A stretch of 64,000 bases of DNA, taken from positions 7,230,896-7,294,895 of the forward strand of contig OY986963.1 of NCBI GenBank assembly GCA_963920575.1, written 5' to 3'. Below the pieces are notes generated by a model. That model saw nothing but the letters and a program-made list of their open reading frames with translations, ran no database searches and had not been told where the DNA came from. This DNA is from Narthecium ossifragum (Eukaryota > Streptophyta > Magnoliopsida > Dioscoreales > Nartheciaceae). Numbering within the stretch: position 1 is the first letter of the stretch; each line of letters starts with the position of its first letter. A program made the position numbers and the translations under genes. Of the stretch, positions 23,571-34,773 are shown one piece after another.

Positions 23571-24406
23571 GGGCGATTAATTTGGATCGAGAATATGATA
23601 ACTTTATACAGTGAATAAGGTAAAAATTATGTAAATATTAAATGTAGTTATATAAGATTATACATAAAGTGTTTGGATATATAAATGAAGTTTATGTATA
23701 TTTATCCTCGATGTAAATCGATCCTAAATCTTTCCAAATATTCGACAACGCTCATGCGAAAAAATTAACAAATATATATTGGCAATTAAGTAAGTACTTC
23801 ATGACAAGCAATTCCAATCGCCTCTAGAAATTTTTACTCGAGAGGCTTTCTCTTTACAAAGATGTACATACATCACATTGGTCACAATGTCACGAGGCAA
23901 TTAATCACCGCCAATTGGATCAACAAGTCGATGCGTGTGACCGGGGCATTTGTTTGCCTAGCAATCAATACACGAGCATTTGGCATTTGGCGTCGAACAG
24001 TACTTGCAAGTGTTTTTTGAGCTGCAACAATTGAGCACACCACGTTCGTGCTTATGAACCCAAATCTCATGTGATGTCCTTGTTAGGCATTTTAAGACGC
24101 CCCTGTTCATTCATTCGTATAGGCAGGCTCCAGACAGTGACAAGAAAAAGGACGTATTCCCTCCCATGCTTCTTCTTCACATGACTCCATGCCTCCCCCA
24201 CTCAGAAGCAATTAGCACTGACGCCGCCAAGGCCAGGAACACGCCGCCTATCCAGCCAAGATTGAGTCACGGGCACCACCACCATCCACAACCCACCCAT
24301 GACCCACCACCAATACCATTGCCAATTAAGGCTTAACCAACTAGCCCACCACCCCTGCATAGATCCACTAAAGAGTCTTCTCGTGAACAGATCAACCTCA
24401 CAAGCC

Positions 24407-27084
24407 ATGGCTGCTTCTCATCCTCATTCTTTTGGCCTCTGTTTCTTGCTACTCTTCTTATCTTCTCTACTCCAACTTCCCAACAATGTCAGGGGTACTG
24501 CAACTAATACTCCTCCTGTGGGAGATATATCTAAGGCTGGGGATGCCCAGTTGTTCCATATATACTACGGGCAGAGCTTTAAGGTGATAAAGAACAGTGT
24601 TGATGGCAAGAGCTATCTTCTCATGCAGGTATTCTATAAATGATCTTTTAATGGATCTGTAAACTTGTAGGAATCTTTCACTTCTTCCTAACATAGACAT
24701 GTATGATCGATGGTGAATGGAAGAACAATTCGAGGATGGCGACGAGGACCAAGTACTGCACTGGGAGGATCAAATCCTTTGTCATTCCTCTCGCCAATTA
24801 CTCCGTCGACACTGCCACTTTGCCTGGTGAGTTACTACACTGTATTATGTGCACAGTTCTTCCCTTCTTCTACGACTCTGTACATGGAAGGCCATTTACA
24901 TCACACGAAGTGGCTTTAATGACTTATTTCCTAGTAAATGTTATCTTGCAGTTTCATTCTTTGAGGTGAGGACTGCTACTTTTCTGTGAGTAGAATTTGA
25001 CAATTGTTTTTGTTTATCTGTGATTCCATCTATTAGATTAATGCTTTTTTCTGCCACTTTCAACCCATTTTCTTTTAATCAAGAATTATTTCAAGAAACA
25101 TTAGCACTGACAATGCTCAACTTGGTTACTTTCACTTGATGGGAAGGTGGTGTACCACATTTTGTTATATATGAGACGTTAGTTTTCATAGTTTTGTTTT
25201 GTATGGCCCTAATTTTGCATTGAAGATCTTGTAGCTGCTAGGCTTGCTAGAGAGCTTGAAGGGCATCACATCGAATTCAATCACTTCAGAATGTATCCTG
25301 AAAGCATACACTGGTGGAAGCATTCAGCTCGTAAACAGAACAGATCTGCAGCAACTTGAGCAATTCACCGCGTACTTTATAAGCAACGCAAATGAAGAAC
25401 AAGCATGTAACTTTGCAGCTTTTGCACCTTTGGGAGAGAGCACAGCATTGCAGGTGAGACTTTGATCTCAACCTTCATTGACATGATAAGACTATCCTAG
25501 CGTTATCTTAAGATGTCATCATATCCCTCTTTTGATCATGTATACTTCTGAACTTACTCCTGAATTGGGCTTTCTTACTTAGAGAGCAGAATGGATCAAG
25601 TACTTGGCTACTTTCACAAATACAGAAGCCAGAGCAAACACCGTCTACGACGCAGTTAAGATTTCTCGGTCAATCCTATCTTTGCAATGCCATAATACTT
25701 CAATGTTACAGAGGACTAGTTGCTGTAACCTTGTCATAGGAAAACATGGAAACATCAGTAGCAGTTAAGATTCCTAATCTTTTTTTGGCTGTCTTCTTAG
25801 GAAACTTTGGAGGTTTAAGAACTACCTGTGTTTATTGTGTCCTTGTCTAGTATTGGACATGGCATGAAGCTATTCTTATATCAATCTTTCTGCTCTGTGT
25901 ACTCATATTCATGCCATTGCAGATTAAAGGAAACTACATGTGCTTGAGCAAGTTAGCCGCAAATCTAAAAACCCGATTCAAACCTATTGTCGCCTGGCTG
26001 GAGTACAATCAGGTCTAGTAACTCATTTCCTTTAGTGCATTACAGCAACAAAACAATGAATGAAGAAGAATTTTGGACATAGAAACAAAAACCCTTATGA
26101 AAAACAAGTAAGCATGATCTAGTCATGAACTGCCTTTTGATATTGCAGGGCTTATGGTCATTTATTAAAGAAGCTTACAAGCTGCAGGTCAGAGCTTTCA
26201 TAGCATTATGAATTTTGTTATCCGCGAAATCTTCGGAGGAATTGTTAACCGATTGTGTGTCCTATATGGACATAAACAGTTTGTAGTAGATGCCGGTGGA
26301 GAAAACATCGACGAATCCATGAGGAGCATCAGCTACAACACATCGATGCCCGATGACATGGAAGACTTCCATGCAATTCTCTGCGTAAATCTGCAAGACT
26401 TCCATGCAATTTTTTCCCCTCTTTCCAATTGGATAGTGAATTTGGAAGTTGAATGGGCCTTTGTTTGTTCAGACTGTTGATGTGGTGATCGATCAGACGT
26501 ATGCTTCAGAGGCAACAAAATACACCCTATCTACATTTCTCAAAAACATTGACATCGGAGACCACTCTGATTTTGGCTTCCTCACAAATCAAAGCCTGTG
26601 GAGATATGACAAGAGAGTTCAAGATTCTGCCACCCTTGGTGAGATAGTGAGATATTAAGTTCTCAGTCTGTCCAATAAACAAACTTGGTTGGGTTAGTAT
26701 CTGGTATGTAAGTTTCACTGAGCAATTATTCTTGACGAATTGAACATGACTTTCGCATAGATTGGTTTGATGGAGCAATCTCCCAGCCTCAGCTTGTATT
26801 AGCAGATCTGATCGAAGCTTTCTTCCCTACCGGAAACTACACGACGACCTATTTCAGAAACCTTGCCAAGGTCAGTAAGTCATCTTCAAATATTCCTGAT
26901 CATTCCCTTCACTTATATCCATTCTATATCATGTTCAAGTATAGATCCACTCCTATATTATCTTCATTGACTGCAATCCATTCGATATTGTAATCAGGAG
27001 GAGAATGTGACAGCCATAAGCACAGAGATGTGCAACAGGAACGCTTCCACGCCAATGGAACCTACCATAGTGCCCTGCCAGTGA
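24407..27084 (+). CDS. conserved secreted plant protein of unknown function
   Basis: Predicted 408-residue protein. Eleven exons: 24407-24628, 24724-24826, 24952-24965, 25235-25453, 25583-25654, 25923-26012, 26149-26187, 26280-26384, 26473-26638, 26761-26870 and 26998-27084; phases agree throughout. A signal peptide ([14 protein letters not shown]) begins the protein, and Cys and N-glycosylation sequons (NRT, NQS, NYT, NVT, NAS) fit secretion. The blocks [55 protein letters not shown] and [10 protein letters not shown] recur in a plant-wide uncharacterised family that I recall as having a periplasmic-binding-protein-like fold; that fold link is uncertain. The acceptors of exons 2 and 8 have poor pyrimidine tracts and were chosen by homology. 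Exon 3 is a 14-base microexon. Confidence 0.82.
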
Positions 27085-27601
27085 AGAAGCTAACTGAAGC
27101 TAAACCTGCAAGTTTCATCTCTACTGTCATATGGTCTCCTTATTGACCTCACAGATTGAACAAAGAAATTTCTGATACTATTCAATCATGGGTGTTTTTT
27201 TTATATATATATTTCAAATTGTAGAAAAACATTGTTTCATCTATTTTGATGATGAGTATGACAACTACAAAGAGAGATATGCAGGGCCATGAACCCTGGT
27301 AATTTGGATACTGTTGCATCCACCAGATCACCCATTTATTTCACATTTAGTTATGATGTAGTCATGTAGATATGGAGTTGGAATCTTTTTTGGAACTGGC
27401 ATCTATCTTCTATATTTGTGAGTTAGACCAGATGATGTTGATCAAGAACCAAAAGATGGAGATCGGTATCAATGTTACCAATGGCCATTCCTTCATGGAA
27501 ATGAGCAGAGGTTTCTACTCTAAATAGAGATTAGATGGTGGGAATTGCTAGTTTAGAGTTAGGATGATGATCATGAGATTTGAGGTTCTGTTAACTTGTC
27601 A
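27085..27601. other. intergenic
   Basis: 3' flank of the secreted-protein gene. No gene seen. Nothing here resembles an upstream exon of the following SDR relic. Confidence 0.4.
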
Positions 27602-28216
27602 GGTTAAGACGGCAACGTTGCTGTAATCACTGGCGGGGCAAGGGGGATAGGCGCCGCCGCGGACAAGGTCTTTGCACAAAATGGTGCCAACTTGATCATT
27701 GACGCGCGACATCCTCGACGACCTCGGCCGTGAATTGGCAGGCTACGTCGGAGGCAGCTACATGCACTGCGACGTGGCGCAAGAACATGATGTAGAGGCG
27801 GCCATCGAGTTTGCGTTAGCATGGCGTGGCCGCCTCTACATCATATTTCAAAAATGCGGGCGTCGCAGGGCCCTTTGGCAGCATCACTCGCCTCGACACG
27901 GAACGCATGAAGCATGTGCTAGCCGGCATTCAAGCATGCCTCTCGCGTCGTGATAAAGGAATGGATAGCCGGGGCCATTATCTGACGCCGCCAGCTCGGC
28001 CGCCAGGGATGCATGGCATCCGGGTGAACTGCATCTCGCCGCACGGGGTGCCGTCGGAGATGCCCGCTGTCGGGGAGGGCGAATGCCAGTCCAGAGGAGG
28101 TCAGCCATATCGTTGGGTAGAGCGGAAGCCTGCTCCGAGCGAGGTATCCTGGACGTGGCGAACGCAAACTTGCTTCTAGCTAGCAATGGGTCGGGGTTCA
28201 ACACCTTTGATCCATA
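27602..28216 (+). pseudogene. short-chain dehydrogenase/reductase pseudogene
   Basis: A decayed copy of a plant SDR resembling the ABA2/momilactone synthase group. Frame 1 gives the Rossmann motif VAVITGGARGIGAAA with the TGxxxGIG cofactor signature. A frameshift near 27706 leads to DILDDLGRELAGYVG and MHCDVAQEHDVEAAI. A second shift near 27848 leads to NAGVAGPFGSITRLDTERM. The central region with the catalytic Ser and YxxxK is missing, and the text jumps to GIRVNCISPHGV before a degenerate tail. No ATG-initiated full frame exists. It is intronless here, about 0.5 kb after the previous gene. Confidence 0.85.
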
Positions 28217-28621
28217 GTATGCAGCTTTCTGATAGGGTAGGAGAAATGGACACTATAGTAGCTGACAACTCTGCTGTAAATTCCTCTTGAAACTATGATA
28301 GCAGACTGAATTACATATATGAGAGGATTGTGAATGATGCTCAGATGCATTTCACTATTGATAACAGAGTTCACAGCACAATTGTGTATACCCAAATGAG
28401 ACTTAATAAGTGAATTCTAGCATTGATTCAAGGAGGTAATGATAAAAAGGAACAAAACCATTGAAGAGAAGAAGAGTACAATCTAAAAACTCTTCAGTTT
28501 TGTGCTTAATGACAATAGAGTAAAAACGAGTGCACTACTCCTTATTAACAGTTTGTGTTCTATAGAAAGCATCCTCATCAAGGTTTCAGAATGATAGTTA
28601 AGTGAAAAGGAGTTGATCCTC

Positions 28622-31600
28622 TTAGTTTCCAAAGCCTGCCGCATTTCTGTTCCATGATAAGTAGGATGGATCTCCGAGGGTCCTGCAAAGAAATAACACT
28701 ATGTTGATTCCTATGAAAAATAATCAGGAGGCAGGAAAGTAGAGAGAAGCGCAATATTCCTTTTAAGAATTCTGAGCTTGGATTACTTCCGTATCAGCAC
28801 CTTATCTTTCTGAAGGAAATCAAAGAACATTTCATAAAGATGATCTCTAGTAATGAAGCTGCTGCTAATTACAGAAGAAAATTTTATGATCTTCTATGAT
28901 TTCTTATCAAAAAGCTCCAGGCTAGTGTAAGATAAAAAGCTCTGAGATGTGAATATTGTTAAAAATTAAAGCAGTATAAAGCTGAAAATATCAAAGATTC
29001 ATATGCTCAAAACTTTTGCAAACACGAACGGAATCTTTCATGTTCTTAAAACCATGTTCCCCCATCTTCTTACATAGAAAACAATAATAAGCTGAGGAAG
29101 TGTAATTTAGGGCATGTTTGGATGCATGGAATGGGGGCGAATCCATCGGATCCCGGAATCCGCGGGTTCCGGATTCCCGGATCCCGGCATTTGGCGCACC
29201 AGCGGATTCCAAAAAATGGAATCCGCCCAAGGGCGGATACCGAAATCAGCAAGCGGACGCCGTTCACGGTATCCGCATGCCGGATTCCGTGCGGGATGCG
29301 CGCCAAACACGCCCTTAGTGGAACTTGAGCAGTATGCAATATCTTCCTTGAGTTCAATGGGTTTACCCGGAGAGAAGAGTGTATTTTCTCTTAAACATAC
29401 ATGCTCTTTGTTGACAACGTCATGAAAAAGGTCAAAATAGATGGAGTGATCTAGATATTCTGTCTTAACTGGTTAAATTGTATACACACATGAAGAAACT
29501 AAAACTAATTAAACAAATTCATTGAGATTTGCCTATCTCATGATCTTCAAAAAAACAATATTCACTGAATGCTGGTCAACTCTATAACGTGAAAAATCGT
29601 AAGTATGTAATGATTGTAGCCTTCTATAAGCATCCAGGCTCTGGAGTGCCAGAAATTCTGATCCTATCCTCTATTAAAATTTATTGTATAATTAGAACAC
29701 CAGAGTTCAATGACAGGAATAGACACTAACCTGGGCTTAAACACGTACAAAAGAATGAAGCCTATTGCTAAAAATAGGCACAAACCCCCAACGGTTAGAT
29801 ATGCAATGCCAAGAAAGTCATTCTTTCCACCCATCCAAGATGTAGTTGAAAGTACCAATTTCTTCGTCCCCCCAAAACTGTATGTGTTATAATTGTTCTC
29901 AATTTCTACTGTTATTTTCTGATTCGCTTCAAGATCCACCTCAATCCGCCCATACAGTTTCCTGAATGTCGGCAGGGCAGCTGTTCGCATCCAAACAATA
30001 AGATCCTCTTGCTCGCTTAACTGAACCATATGATGAGAATCATAAGATGAAATAATGCCAGAGAGAAAGCAAAGAAAGTGTAGAATAAAACCTTAAGCCA
30101 AACAGGACTTACTGGTATGCTGGTATCAAGTTTTCCACCTCCAATCAAGTTCCCACTTTGAAAATTCTGGGGATAAACATCACTCCCGAACTTGTGCAGT
30201 TTATCACTCTGCCAAGCTATATTCTTTTTGTTCACCTTCAAAACCTCACTCTGCGAGAAAAATCTGTATGTGTCATTGAACAAGCTCCAAGCAATAAGGC
30301 CACAAGGGACAATAGAAGAGCCATTGCCAGTGGTGCCTTCGGGAGCACAAGTGCTCGTCTCATGTTCATATTCCTTGCTACGCAATTGTTTGTCACTGCG
30401 GCTTTTGACGTACCTGAAAAAGTTATTCTATAGAATGATATTCAATTTGCTCCATAGACTAAACAACTTCAAGCTGCAATATATCATCTGGAAGGAGAGA
30501 AGGCCGATGGATCCCATATACAGATGAAGGAGAGAGGATGGTCTCGAAAGCAGACACAACGCTCAAGGCTAACAGATAAGATTTTTCTGCAGTATGCTTT
30601 AAACTCACATTGGACTATATGAGCTTCTACATAATATTGCCTCTAACTGACATTTATCGATTTTATCCTAGAAGCAATTGTGGCAATTTACTTGCAGAGA
30701 ATATGCAACACCAAGAGGCCAAGATAGAGCAAACAGAGAACCATTCATCTGAGAACTACTAGTTGATACCTGCGATGATTCTGATAGAAATTATCGAGCT
30801 GATAATAAACATAGATGGGGCTTTTCATGTCCTTTGGCACCTGAAGAAGCTCTCATTCAGTCATTTGATGGGTAAAAGCTACAACACAGTGCAATTGTCA
30901 TTTCTGCAAAGCAAAGATGAAAAGATTTCTTGAGTGAATCACAGGTGGAGGCTCAAACTCACAACTAGATGTCTGGTACAGCTTTTGTTAGTGTCGCTCC
31001 TCTGTATAAATCCAAGGCTATCATTGCGCAATTGACCAGGAATGCAATCTGAATCATATCGATCCACAATCTCAACCACCTGAAGTTCAAGCAAAAAGAG
31101 CTAACTACAGAAGCATAAGAAAAAGCCATGTTCAGGGCAGATCCAGAGAATAACATAACTTACATGTTCGGATGCAGACAAGGAAGCAAGACCAATCGGG
31201 ATGAAAGTAATGCCAATTAAAGCAAAAGTTGATATAACCTGTAAAAAAAAATATCATTAATTCATGCGTGATGTGAAGAGAGTGGACATAATAGCACTAT
31301 AACTCCCCAGCTACAATGTGTTCATTTATCATGCTTACAATAGCAGGTGTAAGTACTGGCTTGCAAGCAGGTAGTTCTTGCTGTGTAAACCTGGAATCTG
31401 CACCTTATTACCAGGCATTAGAAAAGAATGACACCAGAAAGAGCTATAGCCAGAAAAGAACAAAAGAACATAGTTTAAAGAACAAAATCAAAAGCATTAT
31501 GGTATGAAAATGAAGGTGCCGCTGCATGTATTTTACACTTAAATTGCAAGAGCACAAGTTAAATTTGATAGTTAAAACTAGGATGCCAAGGTCTGATATT

Positions 31601-32521
31601 TGCAGTGCATAATACTACAACAACCAATTCACTTATCACTTATCAGGATTGGGTGATAAAAGGATCTGGTGGAAATAAACCAGCTTATGTTGGGAGAGTG
31701 GCTTAGGACTAAAGGCTAGCAAAGCTAGAGGACTGATGAGAAAATGGCTTACTTCTTTCAGGACACTCTGATGCTTCTGATCTATGATGTTGGTGCACAA
31801 AATAGAAACTAATTATCCGACCAATTTCTAATCACTAACTTCATCAGGTCCCCAGGTTTTATATCAATCAACTCTCCTCAAACTTCATCTGGTTTCGAAT
31901 TCTAATTGAAGTTAGATGAATATTGGACCTATTAATGTCTTTCAAACTCGAACACATATAAGTTGTGACAAATTTTAAAGAGATTGATGATGGAACATTT
32001 GGTTAGTGGGTAAAGAAACTCCAAAATATACCTCATCTCATAAACATGCACATTGTCTTTAGATCCAATCGATACCTAGTTTACGCGATGCATGTTTTTC
32101 TTCCATTTCACAGAAAGCTGCAAGTTTCTTGTCGATGTAACAGCAATCAAAATTTGAGGCTTCCAGCAATGTAGACGATCAATCAGCCAACCCAATTCCA
32201 GATTCCAAACAAAACGATAGCACGAAGAAGGAAACCCATTCATGGAAACCATGACAATTTCGAGATGAATCATAAAAGAAACGGTTCCTTAATATTCTCC
32301 TAAAAAATCTACTCCAATTCATTCCCAGAAAAAGAATCACATCGCCCACCCAATATGCATTTTAAACCACACGAATGAAAAAGAAACCCTAAACAGGGCA
32401 GAAATCGAAATCCGGCGAAGAGATCAAACGCACACTTGGGCTTCTTGGAATTCTTCTTGGGCGCCGGAGGGTCCCTCGTCCCATCGCTCCCGGAAGTCGA
32501 AGCCCCTCTCGGATTCGCCAT
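28622..32521 (-). CDS. ALA-interacting subunit (CDC50/LEM3 family)
   Basis: Beta subunit of P4-type ATPase phospholipid flippases, needed for their exit from the ER and for activity. Eight exons on the minus strand: 32521-32434, 31397-31339, 31238-31164, 31079-30963, 30840-30770, 30413-30113, 30020-29731 and 28682-28622, giving 353 residues, the usual length. Family landmarks are [18 protein letters not shown], a first membrane segment ([20 protein letters not shown]), the ectodomain with Cys pairs ([41 protein letters not shown]), [19 protein letters not shown], and a second membrane segment ([20 protein letters not shown]). The last exon encodes only [18 protein letters not shown] after a 1-kb intron that holds a MITE. 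GTGCGT is the donor of intron 1. Confidence 0.94.
29110..29314. mobile_element. Tourist-like MITE in the last ALIS intron
   Basis: The 205-bp element has inverted ends GGGCATGTTTGG and CCAAACACGCCC (11 of 12 match) and is flanked by TTA on both sides (29107-29109 and 29315-29317), the PIF/Harbinger (Tourist) pattern. It is far more GC-rich than the intron. Several overlapping open frames in it are compositional. Confidence 0.8.
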
Positions 32522-32949
32522 TCCAAACCAAAGAAGGAGGACGACGCGATGGTTCTCGACCTAATAAATGGGGAAATCCCAATCCCAGAGCTCCCAAAAG
32601 CGAGGGATTTCTAGGAGCTTAACGAACGGCCTCTCTCTTTGCTGTTTTTAGTGCGGGGTGGTGGTGGAGGGCGTGCTCTTTCTAAGGCGCGAGACGGGTG
32701 GGCAATCCGTTTGTATCTGGCCCTGCCCCGGGCCCACCAAAAGAAGGTGTGGTTACTTGGGCCTGGCTGCATCCAAACGGAACGGATTGCCTCGCGTCCA
32801 GGCTCGAGTAGAATTTTAATAGCAGTTAAGTCTGGGATAACACTGGTCACCATTTAGCAATTATCACTCGGACAAAATCATCCTTATAAACTACACTGTA
32901 TTACATATCATACATACGTGTCTAGGTTATATATTAGTGTTTATCTAAT
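32522..32949. promoter_or_regulatory. ALIS upstream region
   Basis: Holds the ALIS 5' UTR and promoter on the minus strand. No clear TATA box is visible. A GC-rich stretch at 32640-32720 gives short open frames on both strands with no family match. ATCTAAT at 32943-32949 is the duplication beside the next element. Confidence 0.35.
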
Positions 32950-33872
32950 GGGTTATTTACATATATACCCCTAAAAAAGTATGATTTTACATAAATCACC
33001 CTGAAAAAAAACTTATTTTCCCTAGGAACCCTGAAAAAATCAATTAATATCGGATCTACCCTTCCATCCTCTTCCGTCTCTCTACTTGACCTCACCATGG
33101 TTAAGTCCCTAACTTGAGCTATGAAATGTCTTAAATGTCCTCCGTGATTAAATCCTAAATTTCCATTCATTCAATCTTAAATCTACTTAGAACTCCCGCG
33201 TTATTAACAATACAATGAAGATAAACAGAGCATATATGCTCACAACCATTCTAGAGACAGTACCCACAGCCACGGTCATTACTGTCCTGATAAAATAGAA
33301 GCAAGCTAAGATAGGAGATGAACCCATTCATAATGTAGAAAAACCTTAGATTTGAATACCTTGTATCTCGAACAACATAGAAATTTTCTCCCTAAGCTGG
33401 TGGATTGTTTGGAGACCCGGAAGGAGCAGGGCTCATGGCAACGACAGGTATAGGAGTTATAGTGACAATCTACGGTAGAGGAAGAAGACGAGGGTGAACC
33501 TGAGAACTTCTTCATGGGTAATGTTGGAAAGGAAAAGGAAATCAACAAAAAAAAGGAGAAATGCCGACAAATTTGCTGTCGAGGAGAAAGATCGCCGAGG
33601 AGGAGGTGGAGGCGTTCTTATTTCAAACCCTAGCCTTCGGTGGAGAAGATGAGGGAGCCAGCGGTAAGATAAGGGTAAATAAGTAATTTTACATACCTCC
33701 GTTAACCGCCGTTAGCCCCGTCCAGGATATTCCTCGAATATTCCCTTCTCAACTAATCTAAGGGTAGATCCGATATTAATTGATTTTTTTAGGGTTCCTG
33801 AGGAAAATAAATTTTTTTTAGGGTGATTTATGTAAAATCATACTTTTTTAGGGGTATATATGTAAATAACCC
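32950..33872. mobile_element. DNA element with long (about 115 bp) terminal inverted repeats
   Basis: The left arm (32950-33064) starts GGGTTATTTACATATATACC and ends ATCGGATCTACCCTT; the right arm (33759-33872) is its reverse complement with few changes. The flanks carry the direct repeat ATCTAAT (32943-32949 and 33873-33879). The centre holds no transposase. Long arms suggest a Mutator-like origin, but the 7-bp duplication is short for that superfamily. Confidence 0.75.
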
Positions 33873-33879
33873 ATCTAAT

Positions 33880-34773
33880 TTATATGTACTAGTGGAAAAT
33901 GGGTGGGGAGTTAGCGGGGGAGAAAAAGCGAGAGAGTTTAGTCGTACCAGGCGGCATGGGGGGGTTTATTAGTCTATGAAGAATTGATTTTCTACGAAAA
34001 ATTGGACGGATGTTTATTTATCAAGAATTGGCTCGAAAATTTATTTTAGACAAATGAATACATTTTAAATAGGACATCGTTATTCTCATCTATGTATTAA
34101 TACCTTATCACATAGACCGGTCGGATTCGGATTGATTCATTTAAAAACGGGTCGGATTCGGATTGATGAAACGGGTTTTGAATTGGGTTTATGGATCATG
34201 TGTCGATCCGACCCATGGACCCCAATTGCCAGGAAAATTAGTCACCAGATCGGGAAAGTGTGACTTATAATACCTTATCACGCCACTTCCATGACATTCA
34301 TTTACGGAACTCCTTTCGTTTATTAGGATTTCTCTGAAGATGGCATGACGAATGGTAGGTCGTCGGCAGCTTGGCTGATCTATTGTGACAATATGTTTCA
34401 AATTATAATTTTTACTCTATTAATTTAAGTTTTTGTAATAATATTGGTGATTTAACTCAGTCAATTAAATCTACCGACTGATATCCAACAATGAAGACAA
34501 CGGATGATTGAAAGGAGAGCTTCGAGATTGTATCAAAAATCCGAATTGGGTAAACCAAAGTTTTTCTTGAAGCTACTCTAGAGCAAAACCCACCTTCCGA
34601 TCGTTACAAAACAATCTCTGTTGAGACTCCTAAATAATTGGAGCTCACACGAATAAGGAAGATTATACTGGAAATATTACCTGCAAAGTGGAAGAAAAGG
34701 ACAAGGAAAAAACCAATATCACATTTTATTTATATATGCAACTCCCTTGAAGCTGTCTAAAAATACAATCGAA
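33880..34773. other. intergenic and U-box gene 3' flank
   Basis: A fragment at 34113-34235 (ACGGGTCGGATTCGGATTG, GATCCGACCCATGGACCCC) resembles the hAT-like CCCGACCC elements in diverged form. No gene seen. Confidence 0.4.

Noticed and set aside
29107..29425. Cluster of overlapping open frames on both strands
   Set aside because: They sit in a GC-rich MITE inside an intron of the ALIS gene.
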